From contig NZ_NIQU01000002.1 in assembly GCF_002741105.1 (NCBI RefSeq), positions 310,001 through 374,000 of the forward strand: a stretch of 64,000 nt of DNA. The letters are read 5' to 3'. The notes beneath the pieces were generated by a model. That model searched no databases and was not told the origin of the DNA. It saw only the letters and a list, made by a program, of their open reading frames with translations. This stretch comes from Pseudomonas sediminis. Its GTDB lineage: Bacteria; Pseudomonadota; Gammaproteobacteria; Pseudomonadales; Pseudomonadaceae. Of the stretch, positions 52,928-62,591 are shown in pieces. Position 1 is the first letter of the stretch. Every line of letters starts with the position of its first letter. A program made the translations under genes and the position numbers.

Positions 52928-52986
52928 GTAGCCCGGATGCAATCCGGGGCTGATTACGCTGCCTGCCCGGATTGCATCCGGGCTAC
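52928..52986. repeat. Perfect 21-bp inverted repeat between moxR and the DUF58 gene
   Basis: The 21-nt left arm (52928-52948, starting GTAGCCCGGATGCAATCC) and right arm (52966-52986) are exact reverse complements with a 17-nt loop. A half-element of the same family lies at 35137-35158. It is a REP-like element inserted inside an operon, where a hairpin this strong may reduce read-through or protect upstream mRNA. Confidence 0.88.
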
Positions 52987-52998
52987 GGGCTGAAGCCC

Positions 52999-53946
52999 AT
53001 GCAAACCCCAACCAGCCAACCCGGCATCCATATCACCCTCGGCGAGCTGATCGACATGCGCCACAAGGTGCATGAGGTGCCGCTGTTCTCCACCCCGGCC
53101 CGGCGCAGCCCGCTGATCGGCCTGCATCACTCCAAGCTGCGCGGCCGTGGCGTGGACTTCGACCAGGTGCGCGTCTACCAGCCGGGCGACGATGTGCGCA
53201 CCATCGACTGGCGCGTCACCGCACGCACCCAGGAGCCGCACACGAAGCTGTTCCATGAGGAACGCGAGCGCCCCATCTTCATCATCAGCGAGCAGAGCCA
53301 ACGCCTGTTCTTCGGCTCCGGTCAATGCTTCAAATCGGTTCTGGCCGCGCGCGCCGCGGCGCTGATCGGCTGGGCCGCGCTGGGTCACAACGATCGCATC
53401 GGCGGCCTGGTGTTCGCCGACAACGAGCATCACGAGGTCAAGCCACGGCGCAGCAAGCAGAGCCTGCTACAACTGCTCAACCTGCTGGCCCGCGCCAACC
53501 AAGCGCTCGGTCCGGAAAGCCAGGCCAACACCAGCCGCGACAATTTTGGCCTGGCCCTGCGTCGCGCCCGCGAGGTGCTGCGCCCGGGCAGCCTGGTGAT
53601 CGTGCTGTGCGATGAACGCGCCCTGAGCGACAACGCCGAACAGCAACTCACCTTGCTCGCACGCCACACGGACCTGTTGCTGCTGCCGCTGTCCGATCCG
53701 CTCGACCACGCCTTGCCGGCAGCCGGCCTGCTGCGTTTCACCCAGAACGGTGCGCAGCTGGAGCTCGACAGCCACAATGGCGACCTGCGCCAGGCCTATC
53801 GCACCCAGGCCCAGGCCCGCGAGGCACGCTGGCAACGCCTGGCACAAAAGCTGGGCGTGCCGCTGCTGCCGCTGAGCACGCAGTTCGAACTGGTCGAGCA
53901 ATTGCAGGAGCAGCTCAGCAGCCTGCACGCGAGAAAATCCCTATGA
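52999..53946 (+). CDS. DUF58 protein of the Bat-like operon
   Basis: A 315-residue DUF58 protein, the usual MoxR partner. The DUF58 core is RGVDFDQVRVYQPGDDVRTI (around residues 53-72), followed by WRVTARTQEPHTKLF and EERERPIFIISEQS, the start of a VWA-like fold. The ATG at 52999 is used; the longer frame would begin inside the inverted repeat. Its stop overlaps the DUF4381 start. Confidence 0.9.
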   Translation: MQTPTSQPGIHITLGELIDMRHKVHEVPLFSTPARRSPLIGLHHSKLRGRGVDFDQVRVYQPGDDVRTIDWRVTARTQEPHTKLFHEERERPIFIISEQSQRLFFGSGQCFKSVLAARAAALIGWAALGHNDRIGGLVFADNEHHEVKPRRSKQSLLQLLNLLARANQALGPESQANTSRDNFGLALRRAREVLRPGSLVIVLCDERALSDNAEQQLTLLARHTDLLLLPLSDPLDHALPAAGLLRFTQNGAQLELDSHNGDLRQAYRTQAQAREARWQRLAQKLGVPLLPLSTQFELVEQLQEQLSSLHARKSL

Positions 53947-54437
53947 ATCCCATCGACCAGTTGCAGCCGCTGATCGATCCAGCGCCCGTGCCCTGGTGGC
54001 CACTAGCACCCGGCTGGTGGTTGCTGGCTGTGCTCTTGCCACTGCTGGCTTGGGGCCTGTGGCGCTTGCTGCGCAATTGGCGACGCCGTCCGCCAAAGGT
54101 GGCGACACAGCAAACACTCGACCCACTGCGCCAGGCTGCGCTCGACGAACTGTCGCGCCTGAGCAAGCCCTTCGACGGCGCCCCGGCCGGCCCCTGGCTG
54201 CAGCAGCTCAACGCCCTGCTCAAGCGCCTGTGCCGCGAACGCTATCCCGAGAGTGCCAGCCACACCCTGAGCAGCCGCGCCTGGCTGGCGTTTCTCGATA
54301 ACCGCTGTCCGGCGGCGGGTCTGACCCGCTGGATGATACTCGTCGACGGCAGCTACAGACCGCAGTGCACGCTGAGCGACAAGGCCATAGTGGAGCTCGA
54401 TCAGGCCATCGCCACCTGGATTCGCAAGCATGTTTGA
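53943..54437 (+). CDS. DUF4381 membrane protein
   Basis: A 164-residue protein with one N-terminal transmembrane helix flanked by Trp/Pro (PWWPLAPGWWLLAVLLPLLA, about 17-36), then a basic cytoplasmic domain with LNALLKRLCRERYPE. This is the DUF4381 protein found between DUF58 and the VWA genes in such operons. It overlaps both neighbours by 4-8 nt, showing tight coupling. Role unknown; probably a membrane partner of the VWA proteins. Confidence 0.88.
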   Translation: MNPIDQLQPLIDPAPVPWWPLAPGWWLLAVLLPLLAWGLWRLLRNWRRRPPKVATQQTLDPLRQAALDELSRLSKPFDGAPAGPWLQQLNALLKRLCRERYPESASHTLSSRAWLAFLDNRCPAAGLTRWMILVDGSYRPQCTLSDKAIVELDQAIATWIRKHV

Positions 54438-55434
54438 GTTCGCCTGGCCCTGGGTCTTTCTGCTCGCGCCGCTGCCCTGGCTACTGCGCGTGCTGCTGCC
54501 GCCGGCCGACAGCGGTGATGCGGCGCTGCGCGTCGGCTTTCTTGACGAATTGCAGGCCCTGAGCGGGCGTCGCGCCCGTGCCGCCCTGCCCAGCTGGCGC
54601 CAGCAAGCGCCGCTGGTGCTGCTCTGGTGCCTGCTGCTGTGCGCTGCCACCCGGCCACAGTGGGTCGGCGAACCGCTGCCGCTGCCCGCCAGCGGCCGCG
54701 ATTTGCTGCTCGCCGTGGATGTATCCGGATCCATGGATTACGCCGATATGCAGTGGGACGACGAACCGATCAGCCGTCTGGAGCTGGTCAAACGCCTGCT
54801 CGGCGATTTCATCGAAGGCCGCCGTGGCGATCGCGTTGGCCTGATCCTGTTCGGCAGCCAGGCCTATCTGCAGGCGCCGTTGACCTTCGACCGCCACACC
54901 GTACGCACCTGGCTGGACGAGGCGCTGATCGGCATCGCCGGCAAGAACACCGCCATCGGCGATGCCATCGGCCTGGCGGTCAAACGTCTGCGCCAGCGCC
55001 CGGCGCAAAGTCGCGTGCTGGTGCTGGTCACCGACGGCGCCAACAACGGCGGCGAAATCGATCCGATGGTGGCTGCACAACTGGCCGCCGATGAAGGTGT
55101 GCGTATCTATGCCATCGGCATCGGCGCCGACCCACAGCAAAGCGGTGCATTCGGCAGCTTCGGTTTCAGCGCGTTGGATCTGGACGAAACCAGCCTGCGC
55201 GCGATCACCGACGTCACGGGCGGTGAGTATTTCCGCGCACGCAATCAGGCCGAGCTAACCCAGATCGAACAGACCCTCGACCGCCTCGAGCCCGTCGCCC
55301 AGCAACCCACCCTCGCCCGTCCGGCCCAGGCCCTCTATGCCTGGCCACTGACGCTGGCGCTGCTGGGCTCGTTGCTGCTGGTTAGCCAAGTGCTCTGGCC
55401 TGACATGCTACAGCGGCTCAGGAGGCGTACATGA
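54430..55434 (+). CDS. VWA-domain membrane protein (BatA-like)
   Basis: A 334-residue protein with N-terminal membrane helices (about 3-22 and 58-75), a VWA domain with an intact MIDAS metal site (DVSGS at 97-101, later TDGANNGGE) and a C-terminal transmembrane helix (about 303-322). BatA-type proteins are linked to aerotolerance or stress in Bacteroides and to envelope functions elsewhere. It overlaps the DUF4381 gene by 8 nt and the next VWA gene by 4 nt. Confidence 0.9.
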   Translation: MFEFAWPWVFLLAPLPWLLRVLLPPADSGDAALRVGFLDELQALSGRRARAALPSWRQQAPLVLLWCLLLCAATRPQWVGEPLPLPASGRDLLLAVDVSGSMDYADMQWDDEPISRLELVKRLLGDFIEGRRGDRVGLILFGSQAYLQAPLTFDRHTVRTWLDEALIGIAGKNTAIGDAIGLAVKRLRQRPAQSRVLVLVTDGANNGGEIDPMVAAQLAADEGVRIYAIGIGADPQQSGAFGSFGFSALDLDETSLRAITDVTGGEYFRARNQAELTQIEQTLDRLEPVAQQPTLARPAQALYAWPLTLALLGSLLLVSQVLWPDMLQRLRRRT

Positions 55435-57191
55435 GCATGCTCTGGCCGGAATGGCTGCGCCCATTGTGGCTACTGGCCGCGCCCTTGCTGGCCTGGTTGC
55501 TCTGGCGCCTGTGGCATCGCGAGCGTCAGAGCGGGCGCTGGCAACTGCTGCTGCCACCTGCATTCCATCAGGCACTGCTCAAGGGCGGCAGTGGCCGCTC
55601 CAGCAAGCTGCCCTGGCTGGCACTCGGCCTGGCCTGGCTGCTCGCCGTACTGGCGCTGCTCGGCCCCAGTTGGCAACGCGTCGAGCAGAGCAACCAGAAG
55701 CCCGCCGACCCACTGTTGATCCTGCTCGAACTGACGCCGCAGATGCTCGCGACCGACGGACGCCCCAATCGACTGGAACAGGCTCGGCGCAAGTTGCTCG
55801 ACCTGCTCGAAGCCCGTCGCGACGCACAGACGGCAATCATCGTTTACGCCGGCAGCGCACACAGTCTGGTGCCGCTGTCCGATGACCTGGCCACCAGCCG
55901 CAACCTGCTGGAAGCGCTGAAACCCTCGCTGATGCCGGAGCCGGGCCGACGCGCCGATCTGGCCGTCGCGCGCGCGCTGCAACTGCTCGACCAGGCACAG
56001 CTGGGCCAGGGCCGCCTGCTACTGATCACCAGCGCCCTCGATGAAGAGGAGCGCAGCGGTATCCAGCAGGCACTGGAGAAACGCTCGGTACCGCTGCTGG
56101 TGCTCGGCGTGGGCAGTCGCGAAGGCGCGCCAGTGGTGCAAGAGGACGGTAGTTTTCTCAAGGACTCGCGCGGCGCCATCCTGATCCCACGCCTGGATGC
56201 ACGCGGCCTGCGGGAAACCGCCGAGGCTCACGGCGGCCGCTATGCGCCGATCCGCCTGGACGACGACGACCTGCGCCGCCTAGGCCTGCTCGATGGCCCA
56301 CAGGCCATGCGCGCGGCAGGTGAGCCGACCTTGCTCGACAGCCATATCGACCAGGGCTACTGGCTGTTGCTGCCACTGCTGTTGCTGGCCGCCTGCGCCG
56401 GGCGCCGCGGCTGGCTGTTCTGCCTACCACTGCTGCTGATGCTGCCGCCACAAAACAGCCAGGCCTTCGAATTCGATGACCTCTGGCTGCGCCCCGATCA
56501 GCAGGGCCAGCGCCTGCTGGAAGCACAACGCCCGGACGAGGCCGCCCAGCGCTTCGTCGATCCGCAGTGGCAAGGCAAGGCTCTCTATGAGGCCGAGGAT
56601 TACTCTGCCGCCGCAGAGCGTTTCGCCAAGGGCGACAGCGCCATCGATCACTACAATCGCGGCAACGCCCTGGCCAAGGCCGGTGAACTGGAAGCGGCAC
56701 TGGATGCCTATGAGCAGGCCCTGGAACGCCAACCGGAGCTGGCTGCCGCGCAGCACAACAAGGCCCTGGTGGAAGAAGCGCTGCGCCAACGCGAGAATCA
56801 GCAGCAGTCAGGCAATAGCGACTCGGGCCTGCAGCAGGAACCTGCCAACGAGCAACCGGAGGCCAATGAGTCTTCGACCGGCCAACCTGCCGAGAACAAT
56901 ACCGCGCAACCCGCCCAGCCAAGCAGCTCCGGCGATAACAGTGCGCGCAGCGAAACACAGGGCAGCGCCAACGGCGCCGGTGAAGATGAGGTGCGACCCA
57001 CCTCCGGCAGTGAAACCCCGGATGACGCCGAGCCCGTCGAGCAACCGCGCACGGAAGCCGACCTGGGCACCGCGGCAGAACGTCGGCAAGCGCTGGAACA
57101 ATGGCTGCGGCAGATCCCGGACGACCCGGCGGAGCTGCTGCGGCGCAAATTCTGGTATGAACAGCAACAGCGTCAGGACTCGAACCGATGA
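55431..57191 (+). CDS. VWA and TPR membrane protein (BatB/BatC-like fusion)
   Basis: A 586-residue protein: membrane helices near 10-28 and 60-78, a VWA-like domain (about 95-280), another pair of hydrophobic segments (about 305-345), TPR repeats (about 385-450, including IDHYNRGNALAKAGELEAAL) and a Gln/Asn/Ser/Pro/Glu-rich low-complexity region (about 460-555). It fuses the roles of BatB and BatC. The MIDAS motif D-x-S-x-S is replaced by ELTPQ at 100-104, so this VWA probably does not bind metal in the usual way. Confidence 0.88.
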   Translation: MSMLWPEWLRPLWLLAAPLLAWLLWRLWHRERQSGRWQLLLPPAFHQALLKGGSGRSSKLPWLALGLAWLLAVLALLGPSWQRVEQSNQKPADPLLILLELTPQMLATDGRPNRLEQARRKLLDLLEARRDAQTAIIVYAGSAHSLVPLSDDLATSRNLLEALKPSLMPEPGRRADLAVARALQLLDQAQLGQGRLLLITSALDEEERSGIQQALEKRSVPLLVLGVGSREGAPVVQEDGSFLKDSRGAILIPRLDARGLRETAEAHGGRYAPIRLDDDDLRRLGLLDGPQAMRAAGEPTLLDSHIDQGYWLLLPLLLLAACAGRRGWLFCLPLLLMLPPQNSQAFEFDDLWLRPDQQGQRLLEAQRPDEAAQRFVDPQWQGKALYEAEDYSAAAERFAKGDSAIDHYNRGNALAKAGELEAALDAYEQALERQPELAAAQHNKALVEEALRQRENQQQSGNSDSGLQQEPANEQPEANESSTGQPAENNTAQPAQPSSSGDNSARSETQGSANGAGEDEVRPTSGSETPDDAEPVEQPRTEADLGTAAERRQALEQWLRQIPDDPAELLRRKFWYEQQQRQDSNR

Positions 57192-58828
57192 AGCGTCTGG
57201 TCTTCCTGCTTCTTCTAGTGCTCGCGGGGCAGGCCCATGCCGAAGCCTTTTTCGCCAGCGTCGACCGCACTCGCCTGAGCGAAGGCGAAACCGTGGTACT
57301 GACGCTGGAGTCGACTGACCCGACCCGCTTCGGTCGGCCCGACCTGAGCCCGCTGGAGAAAGACTTCGAGGTACTTGGCAGCCGTCAGGTTAACCGTCTG
57401 AGCAGCATCGGCGATGCACCGCGCGCCAGCACTCGCTGGATCCTCACCCTGCAGCCGCGCCGCAACGGCGAGGTGACAATCCCGGCAATCCGCCTGGAAG
57501 ACGCCGAAACCCTGCCAATCACGCTGAATGTCGAGGCAGCCGTCAGCGCTGGCGATGGCGAACAACTGGCACCGGTATTCATCGATGCCAGCCTCGATCA
57601 GGACAACGTCTACGTCCAGGCTCAGGCGGTGCTGACCCTGCGCATCTACCACTCGGTGTCCATGTACGACGACAGCAGCCTGACGCCGCTGCGGCTGCCC
57701 GATGCCCGCGTCGAACAACTGGGCGAACCGCGCACTTACGAAAAGAGCATCGGCGGCGTGCTGCACGGCGTGATCGAGCTGCAGTACGCCATCTATCCGC
57801 AACGCAGCGGCGAGCTGGTGATTCCCGGGCAGACCTTCAGCGCAACCCTGGTCGACCGCTCGCGCAGTACCGACTTCCTGCCATTCGGGCCACGCACCGG
57901 CAAGGTCTCACGGGTCAAGTCCCCCGATATTCCGTTGCAGGTCAAACCCAAGCCGGCTGACTACCCGGCCGATGCGCCCTGGCTGCCGGCGCGCGCACTG
58001 GGCCTGGCGGAAACCTGGAACCCGCAACCGGAGCAGAGCCAGGTCGGCGACTCCCTGACCCGCCGCCTGATTCTCAAGGTCGACGGACTTTCCAGTGCTC
58101 AGCTGCCACCATTGCCGGCGACCCAGGTCGACGGCCTGCGTCGCTATCCGGATCAGCCGCAGATGAACGACCAGAAGAGCGAAACGGGCATCATCGGCAC
58201 CCGCGAGGAACGCGAGGCACTGGTGCCTAATCGCAGCGGCAGTTTCGAGCTGCCGCCTCTGGAAGTGCTGTGGTGGAACACCCAGACCGACACACTGGAG
58301 CGCACCACCCTCTCCGCCCGCACGTTGCAGGTCGCGGCAAACCCGCAACTGCAGAACGATGAACAACCCAATACACCGATGGTGACGACCCAGGTGATCG
58401 AAGGGCCGGACCTGTGGCCCTGGCAGTTGGCCTGCGCGCTATTGAGCGTAACCACGCTGCTCGGCTTCGGCTTGTGGTGGCATGCCCGTCGGCAACCGGC
58501 GATCCAGCGCGTGGCACAGAGCGGCCCCAGCCCGCGCACGCTGCTCGACGACATCAAGCGCGCCTGCCAGGCCGGCGATGCCCAGGCCACGCGTCATGCA
58601 CTCGACGCCTGGGCCCGTCAGCAACCGGAAACCCTCGCCGATATGGCAGCACGCTACGTACCGCTGTCGGACGCCCTGGACGGTCTCAACGGCGCGCTGT
58701 ACAGCGAAGTTGGCCAACAGTGGCAAGGCGAGGAGCTGTGGAAGGCGATTCGCAACTTGCCCGATGTGCAGGAACCGGCTGCTACGCCGCAAGACAGCAG
58801 CGCACTACCACCGCTGTATCCGCGCTAG
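57188..58828 (+). CDS. BatD-like oxygen-tolerance protein
   Basis: A 546-residue protein with a signal peptide (ending QAHA), a series of Ig-like beta domains beginning FFASVDRTRLSEGETVVLTL, a C-terminal transmembrane helix (about 412-434, WQLACALLSVTTLLGFGLWW) and a basic cytoplasmic tail. This is the BatD plan. It closes the operon and overlaps the preceding stop by 4 nt. The gap beyond it carries a REP-like element and a terminator. Confidence 0.9.
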   Translation: MKRLVFLLLLVLAGQAHAEAFFASVDRTRLSEGETVVLTLESTDPTRFGRPDLSPLEKDFEVLGSRQVNRLSSIGDAPRASTRWILTLQPRRNGEVTIPAIRLEDAETLPITLNVEAAVSAGDGEQLAPVFIDASLDQDNVYVQAQAVLTLRIYHSVSMYDDSSLTPLRLPDARVEQLGEPRTYEKSIGGVLHGVIELQYAIYPQRSGELVIPGQTFSATLVDRSRSTDFLPFGPRTGKVSRVKSPDIPLQVKPKPADYPADAPWLPARALGLAETWNPQPEQSQVGDSLTRRLILKVDGLSSAQLPPLPATQVDGLRRYPDQPQMNDQKSETGIIGTREEREALVPNRSGSFELPPLEVLWWNTQTDTLERTTLSARTLQVAANPQLQNDEQPNTPMVTTQVIEGPDLWPWQLACALLSVTTLLGFGLWWHARRQPAIQRVAQSGPSPRTLLDDIKRACQAGDAQATRHALDAWARQQPETLADMAARYVPLSDALDGLNGALYSEVGQQWQGEELWKAIRNLPDVQEPAATPQDSSALPPLYPR

Positions 58829-58932
58829 CACTGCTCTCGCGGGCGTCGAAGCGCCCCCCACGCAGCGCGTTCGGATCACGGCGACAACGCCAACGTGGCA
58901 GGCGCCTACGATTGCAGTGTCCCCACAGAACT

Positions 58933-58986
58933 AGCCGGCTTGCCGGCGATACACCCTATGGCAGCAATGTCGCCAGCAAGCTGGCT
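58933..58986. repeat. REP-like inverted repeat (AGCCGGCTTGCCGGCGA family)
   Basis: Arms 58933-58949 and 58970-58986 match at 15 of 17 positions with a 20-nt loop; the right part reads into GGCTCCTACAG, a common ending of Pseudomonas REP elements. It occupies most of the batD-RND gap (58829-59073), where no gene is visible. Confidence 0.75.
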
Positions 58987-59027
58987 CCTACAGAGCGCAC
59001 AGCGGAAACATACCGATAGCTCATAAA

Positions 59028-59055
59028 AAAACCGCGGCCCAAGGGCCGCGGTTTT
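59028..59055. terminator. Bidirectional terminator between batD-like gene and RND permease gene
   Basis: Near-perfect palindrome AAAACCGCGGCCC / GGGCCGCGGTTTT around a 2-nt centre (effective loop about 6 nt), between convergent genes. Confidence 0.88.
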
Positions 59056-59073
59056 CGTTCTGCGCGATAGGCA

Positions 59074-61428
59074 TCAAGCCTTGGCGCGCATTTTCTCGGT
59101 ATTGATCAGGAAACGGGCCAGGGCCGGCAGCAGCCAGATCGCACCGATCATGTTCCACAGGAACATGAAGGTCAGCATCAAGCCCATGTCGGCCTGGAAC
59201 TTGATCGCCGAGAAGATCCAGGTCGCCACACCGATCGCCAGGCAAACGCCGGTGAACAGTACCGCCTTACCGGTAGACTTCAGCGTCTCGTAGTAGGCTT
59301 CCTGCAGCGGCATGCCCTGACGCAGGTAAGTCTCCAGACGGCTGTAGATGTAGATGCCATAGTCGACACCGATACCCACACCCAATGCGATCACCGGCAG
59401 CGTGGCGACCTTCACACCGATACCCATGAAGGCCATCAGCGCGTTACCCAGCACCGAGGTCAACACCAGTGGCAGGATCACGCAGAGGGTCGCAGCCAGC
59501 GAGCGGAAGGTCAGCAGACACATGATGCTCACCGCCGCGTAGACGGCGATCAGCATGGTGGTCTCGGACGCGGCGATTACCTCGTTGGTCGCGGCTTCGA
59601 TACCGGCGTTACCGGCAGCCAGTACCACCTGAAGGTCGTCAGTGGTGTGCTGCGCAGAGAACTCTTCAGCCGCAGCCACGGCGCGCGACAGGGTCTCGGC
59701 CTTGTGGTCCTCGAGGAACACCAGCACCGGCGCCACGGAGCAGTCGGCGTTGTACAGGCCTTCGGCACGGGCAATGGAGTTGTTCAGTACGTCCTGGTTA
59801 CGCGACAGGGTTTCCCATTTCAGGTTGCCCTCGTTCATGCCCTTGATCACCTGTTTGGACACGGTGACCATGGAGATGGCCGACTGCACGCCCTCGGTGT
59901 TCTCCATCTTCCACATCAGCTCGTCCATGGCGGCTAGGCTGTCATAGGTAGAGCAGCCTTCGGGGCCGGTCTTGATCATGACTACCAGTACGTCGGAACT
60001 GGTCGAGTAGTTGCGGATGACGAAGTCGTTGTCCAGGTTGTAGCGCGAGTCCGGATGCAGTTCCGGCGCGCCCTGATCGAGGTCACCGATCTTCAGGTTC
60101 TGGCCGTACCAGACACCACCAGCCAGCGCCACTACGGCAACGACAACGGAGATCGGTGCCACCATCGGGTGGGCGCAGTTGGAAATGGCGCGCCAGACCG
60201 GATGATCCTTGGCGGCCTCCTCGCGGCTCTTCTTCACCGCACGGTTGCCGATACCGATATAGGAAATCACGACCGGCAGCAGGATCAGGTTGGTGAGGAT
60301 GATCACCGCCACACCCATCGATGCGCCGATGGCCAGCTCGCGGATAACGCCGATATCGATCAGCAGCAGGGTAACGAAACCAACTGCGTCGGACAGCAGC
60401 GCCACCAACCCCGGGATGAACAGTTGGCGGAACGCCATGCGCGCGGCGGAGAGTGCATCGGTCGCCTCACCCGATGCCATGGCGATGCCGTTGATCTTCT
60501 GCACGCCATGGGAGATGCCGATGGCAAATACCAGGAATGGCACCAGCATCGAGTAGGGATCGAGACCGAAGCCCAGGGTATGCAGCAAGCCCAGCTGCCA
60601 GATCACTGCGACCAGCGTGGTGATCAGCACCGCCAAGGTGCTCTTGACGCAGTGGGTGAACCACAGCAGCAGCACGAAGGTGATGCCAATGGCCACGGCA
60701 AAGAACAGCGCCACACCGATCAGGCCATCGATGAGATCACCGACCTTCTTGGCGAAGCCGATGATATGCACCTTGACGTTGGGATTCTGCGCCTCGTACT
60801 TCTGGCGAATCTTGTCTTCAAGCTCGTGAGAGAACTTCTGGTAGTCCAGCTTGATCAGCTTGCTCTGATCATTCGGGTCCGGGTAGGACTCGAGCAGCGG
60901 AATATCGACGATGCTGGACTTGAAGTTGTTCGCCACCAGGCGACCGATCTGACCGGACTTGAGAATGTTGCTACGCAGATCCTCAAGGCTATCTGCAGAA
61001 CCGTCGTAGGTCTGCGGGATCACTTCGCCGCCAGCAAAGCCCTCTTCGGTCACTTCGGTCCAGCGCACGCTCGGACTCCACAGCGACTTCAGACCGGAGC
61101 GGTCGACGCCAGGAATGTAGAACGCCTCGTCATTGATCTGCCGCAGCGTTTCCATGTATTCCTTGCTGAAGATGTCACCATCGGTGGCTTCCACCGAGAT
61201 GCGCACCGTGTTACCCAGGTTGGCCAGGTCATTACGGTGTTCGAGCATCTTCTGAATATAGGGGTGCCCCAGCGGAATCATCTTCTCGAAACTGGTCTGC
61301 GGGCGTACCTGGGCAGCCTGATAGAACAGGAAGATGCTGATCAGCAGGCAGATCAGGATCACCGCCGGGCGATTATTGAAAATCAGCCGTTCAAGGAAGG
61401 AAGCAGGCTGTTGTTGGTGATTGGTCAT
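59074..61428 (-). CDS. RND-superfamily (MMPL-type) permease
   Basis: A 784-residue protein with the RND duplication: helix 1 at about 17-38, a periplasmic domain, five helices (about 235-400), then the same again, with GVGIGVDYGIYIYSR (second half) and FAIGISHGVQKINGIA (first half) marking the transmembrane 4 region. Such MMPL-like permeases usually move lipids or hydrophobic compounds rather than drugs. It is the last gene of a set with a YCF48 propeller protein and a DUF1329 protein. No membrane-fusion protein is present nearby. Confidence 0.92.
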   Translation of the reverse strand: MTNHQQQPASFLERLIFNNRPAVILICLLISIFLFYQAAQVRPQTSFEKMIPLGHPYIQKMLEHRNDLANLGNTVRISVEATDGDIFSKEYMETLRQINDEAFYIPGVDRSGLKSLWSPSVRWTEVTEEGFAGGEVIPQTYDGSADSLEDLRSNILKSGQIGRLVANNFKSSIVDIPLLESYPDPNDQSKLIKLDYQKFSHELEDKIRQKYEAQNPNVKVHIIGFAKKVGDLIDGLIGVALFFAVAIGITFVLLLWFTHCVKSTLAVLITTLVAVIWQLGLLHTLGFGLDPYSMLVPFLVFAIGISHGVQKINGIAMASGEATDALSAARMAFRQLFIPGLVALLSDAVGFVTLLLIDIGVIRELAIGASMGVAVIILTNLILLPVVISYIGIGNRAVKKSREEAAKDHPVWRAISNCAHPMVAPISVVVAVVALAGGVWYGQNLKIGDLDQGAPELHPDSRYNLDNDFVIRNYSTSSDVLVVMIKTGPEGCSTYDSLAAMDELMWKMENTEGVQSAISMVTVSKQVIKGMNEGNLKWETLSRNQDVLNNSIARAEGLYNADCSVAPVLVFLEDHKAETLSRAVAAAEEFSAQHTTDDLQVVLAAGNAGIEAATNEVIAASETTMLIAVYAAVSIMCLLTFRSLAATLCVILPLVLTSVLGNALMAFMGIGVKVATLPVIALGVGIGVDYGIYIYSRLETYLRQGMPLQEAYYETLKSTGKAVLFTGVCLAIGVATWIFSAIKFQADMGLMLTFMFLWNMIGAIWLLPALARFLINTEKMRAKA

Positions 61429-61446
61429 GCAAAGGCTCCCGGCTTG

Positions 61447-62541
61447 TTATTGTTGGCCCAGATCGGCGCCAGTCGAGGCGGCGAGGTGAACGCCGCCCTG
61501 CCCCACCAGGATCAGGTTGCCGTTATCCAGTGCAGCTACCCCGGCCAGCGAAAGGCGGTCGGGACGGTTGATCAGGCTGAAAGTCTGACCGTGATCCTTG
61601 CTGCGCAACACGGTGCCACCGTGCCCTACCACAGCGACGTTGCCATCATTGAGCAGCGCGCCATCGGCCAGACCGAACTCCAGCGGACCATTGTTCGGCG
61701 TATTGAGTTTGACCTGCTGCCAGCTATCACCGAAGTCGGTGGAGCGGAACAGGTGGCCGCGCAGGCCGTAGGCCAGCAAGGTGGCCGACTGGTCGGTGCC
61801 GAGCACGCCGAACAGCGAACCCTCGTAGGGCAGATCCTCGATGCGTTCCCAGGTCTGGCCCCAGTCAGCGGAGCGGAACATCTGTCCCAGCTCACCGACG
61901 ATGAACAGGCCCGAGTCCTTCACAGCGGCAATGGCATTGAGGTGATAGGCGTCTTCGTTGTCGAGACGATCGCTGACGTCTTCCCAGCTCTGGCCACCAT
62001 CGGTGGTTTCCAGCAGCGCGCCATAAGCGCCCACGGCGTAGCCGGTCTCAAGATCCTTGAACCAGATATCCAGCAGCGGCGCCTCGCGGTCGAGGTCTTC
62101 GTACTGCTTGGTCCAGGTCAGGCCACCATCGCTGGTCGCGAGGATCTGCGCATCGTGACCGACGACCCAACCATGCTGGGCATCGACGAAGAACAGGGAG
62201 GTCAGCATCTGGCGAGTCGGCACCTTGGCCTGCTGCCAGCTTTGCCCCTGGTCGTTGGAATAGAGAATGTGGCCACGGTCGCCAACGGCAACCAGGCGCT
62301 CGCCGGTGTTGACCACATCGAGCAACAGGCTGTGCACGGCCTTGGGCGACTCGATGGCGTAGCCGGCATCAGCCGCAGCCGAAGTCTCGGCCTGCAAGGG
62401 TGCGGCAGCGAAAGCCAGAATGGAAAGCACACTGCACAGCGAGAGCGCTTTAGCCAGCGGCGAATGGACACGGAGCGCCGATTTGCGCGCCAGGATGGGC
62501 GCCAGACCGGACTGGGTGCGCCGCATGACGGGCTCACTCAT
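61447..62541 (-). CDS. YCF48/Hcf136-like beta-propeller protein
   Basis: A 364-residue secreted protein with a long N-terminus and signal peptide (cleavage near PLQAETSA) followed by about seven BNR/YCF48 repeats recognised by the motif S-x-D-x-G-x-x-W (SNDQGQSWQ, TSDGGLTWT, TTDGGQSWE, SADWGQTWE, STDFGDSWQ). This makes a periplasmic propeller. It lies 18 nt upstream of the RND permease gene. In Pseudomonas it is repeatedly found with DUF1302, DUF1329 and RND genes, suggesting one envelope system. Confidence 0.9.
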   Translation of the reverse strand: MSEPVMRRTQSGLAPILARKSALRVHSPLAKALSLCSVLSILAFAAAPLQAETSAAADAGYAIESPKAVHSLLLDVVNTGERLVAVGDRGHILYSNDQGQSWQQAKVPTRQMLTSLFFVDAQHGWVVGHDAQILATSDGGLTWTKQYEDLDREAPLLDIWFKDLETGYAVGAYGALLETTDGGQSWEDVSDRLDNEDAYHLNAIAAVKDSGLFIVGELGQMFRSADWGQTWERIEDLPYEGSLFGVLGTDQSATLLAYGLRGHLFRSTDFGDSWQQVKLNTPNNGPLEFGLADGALLNDGNVAVVGHGGTVLRSKDHGQTFSLINRPDRLSLAGVAALDNGNLILVGQGGVHLAASTGADLGQQ

Positions 62542-62591
62542 ATACCTTCCCCCTTTCTTGTTATAGGCGGTACTGCCTTCAGAGCCTACTC

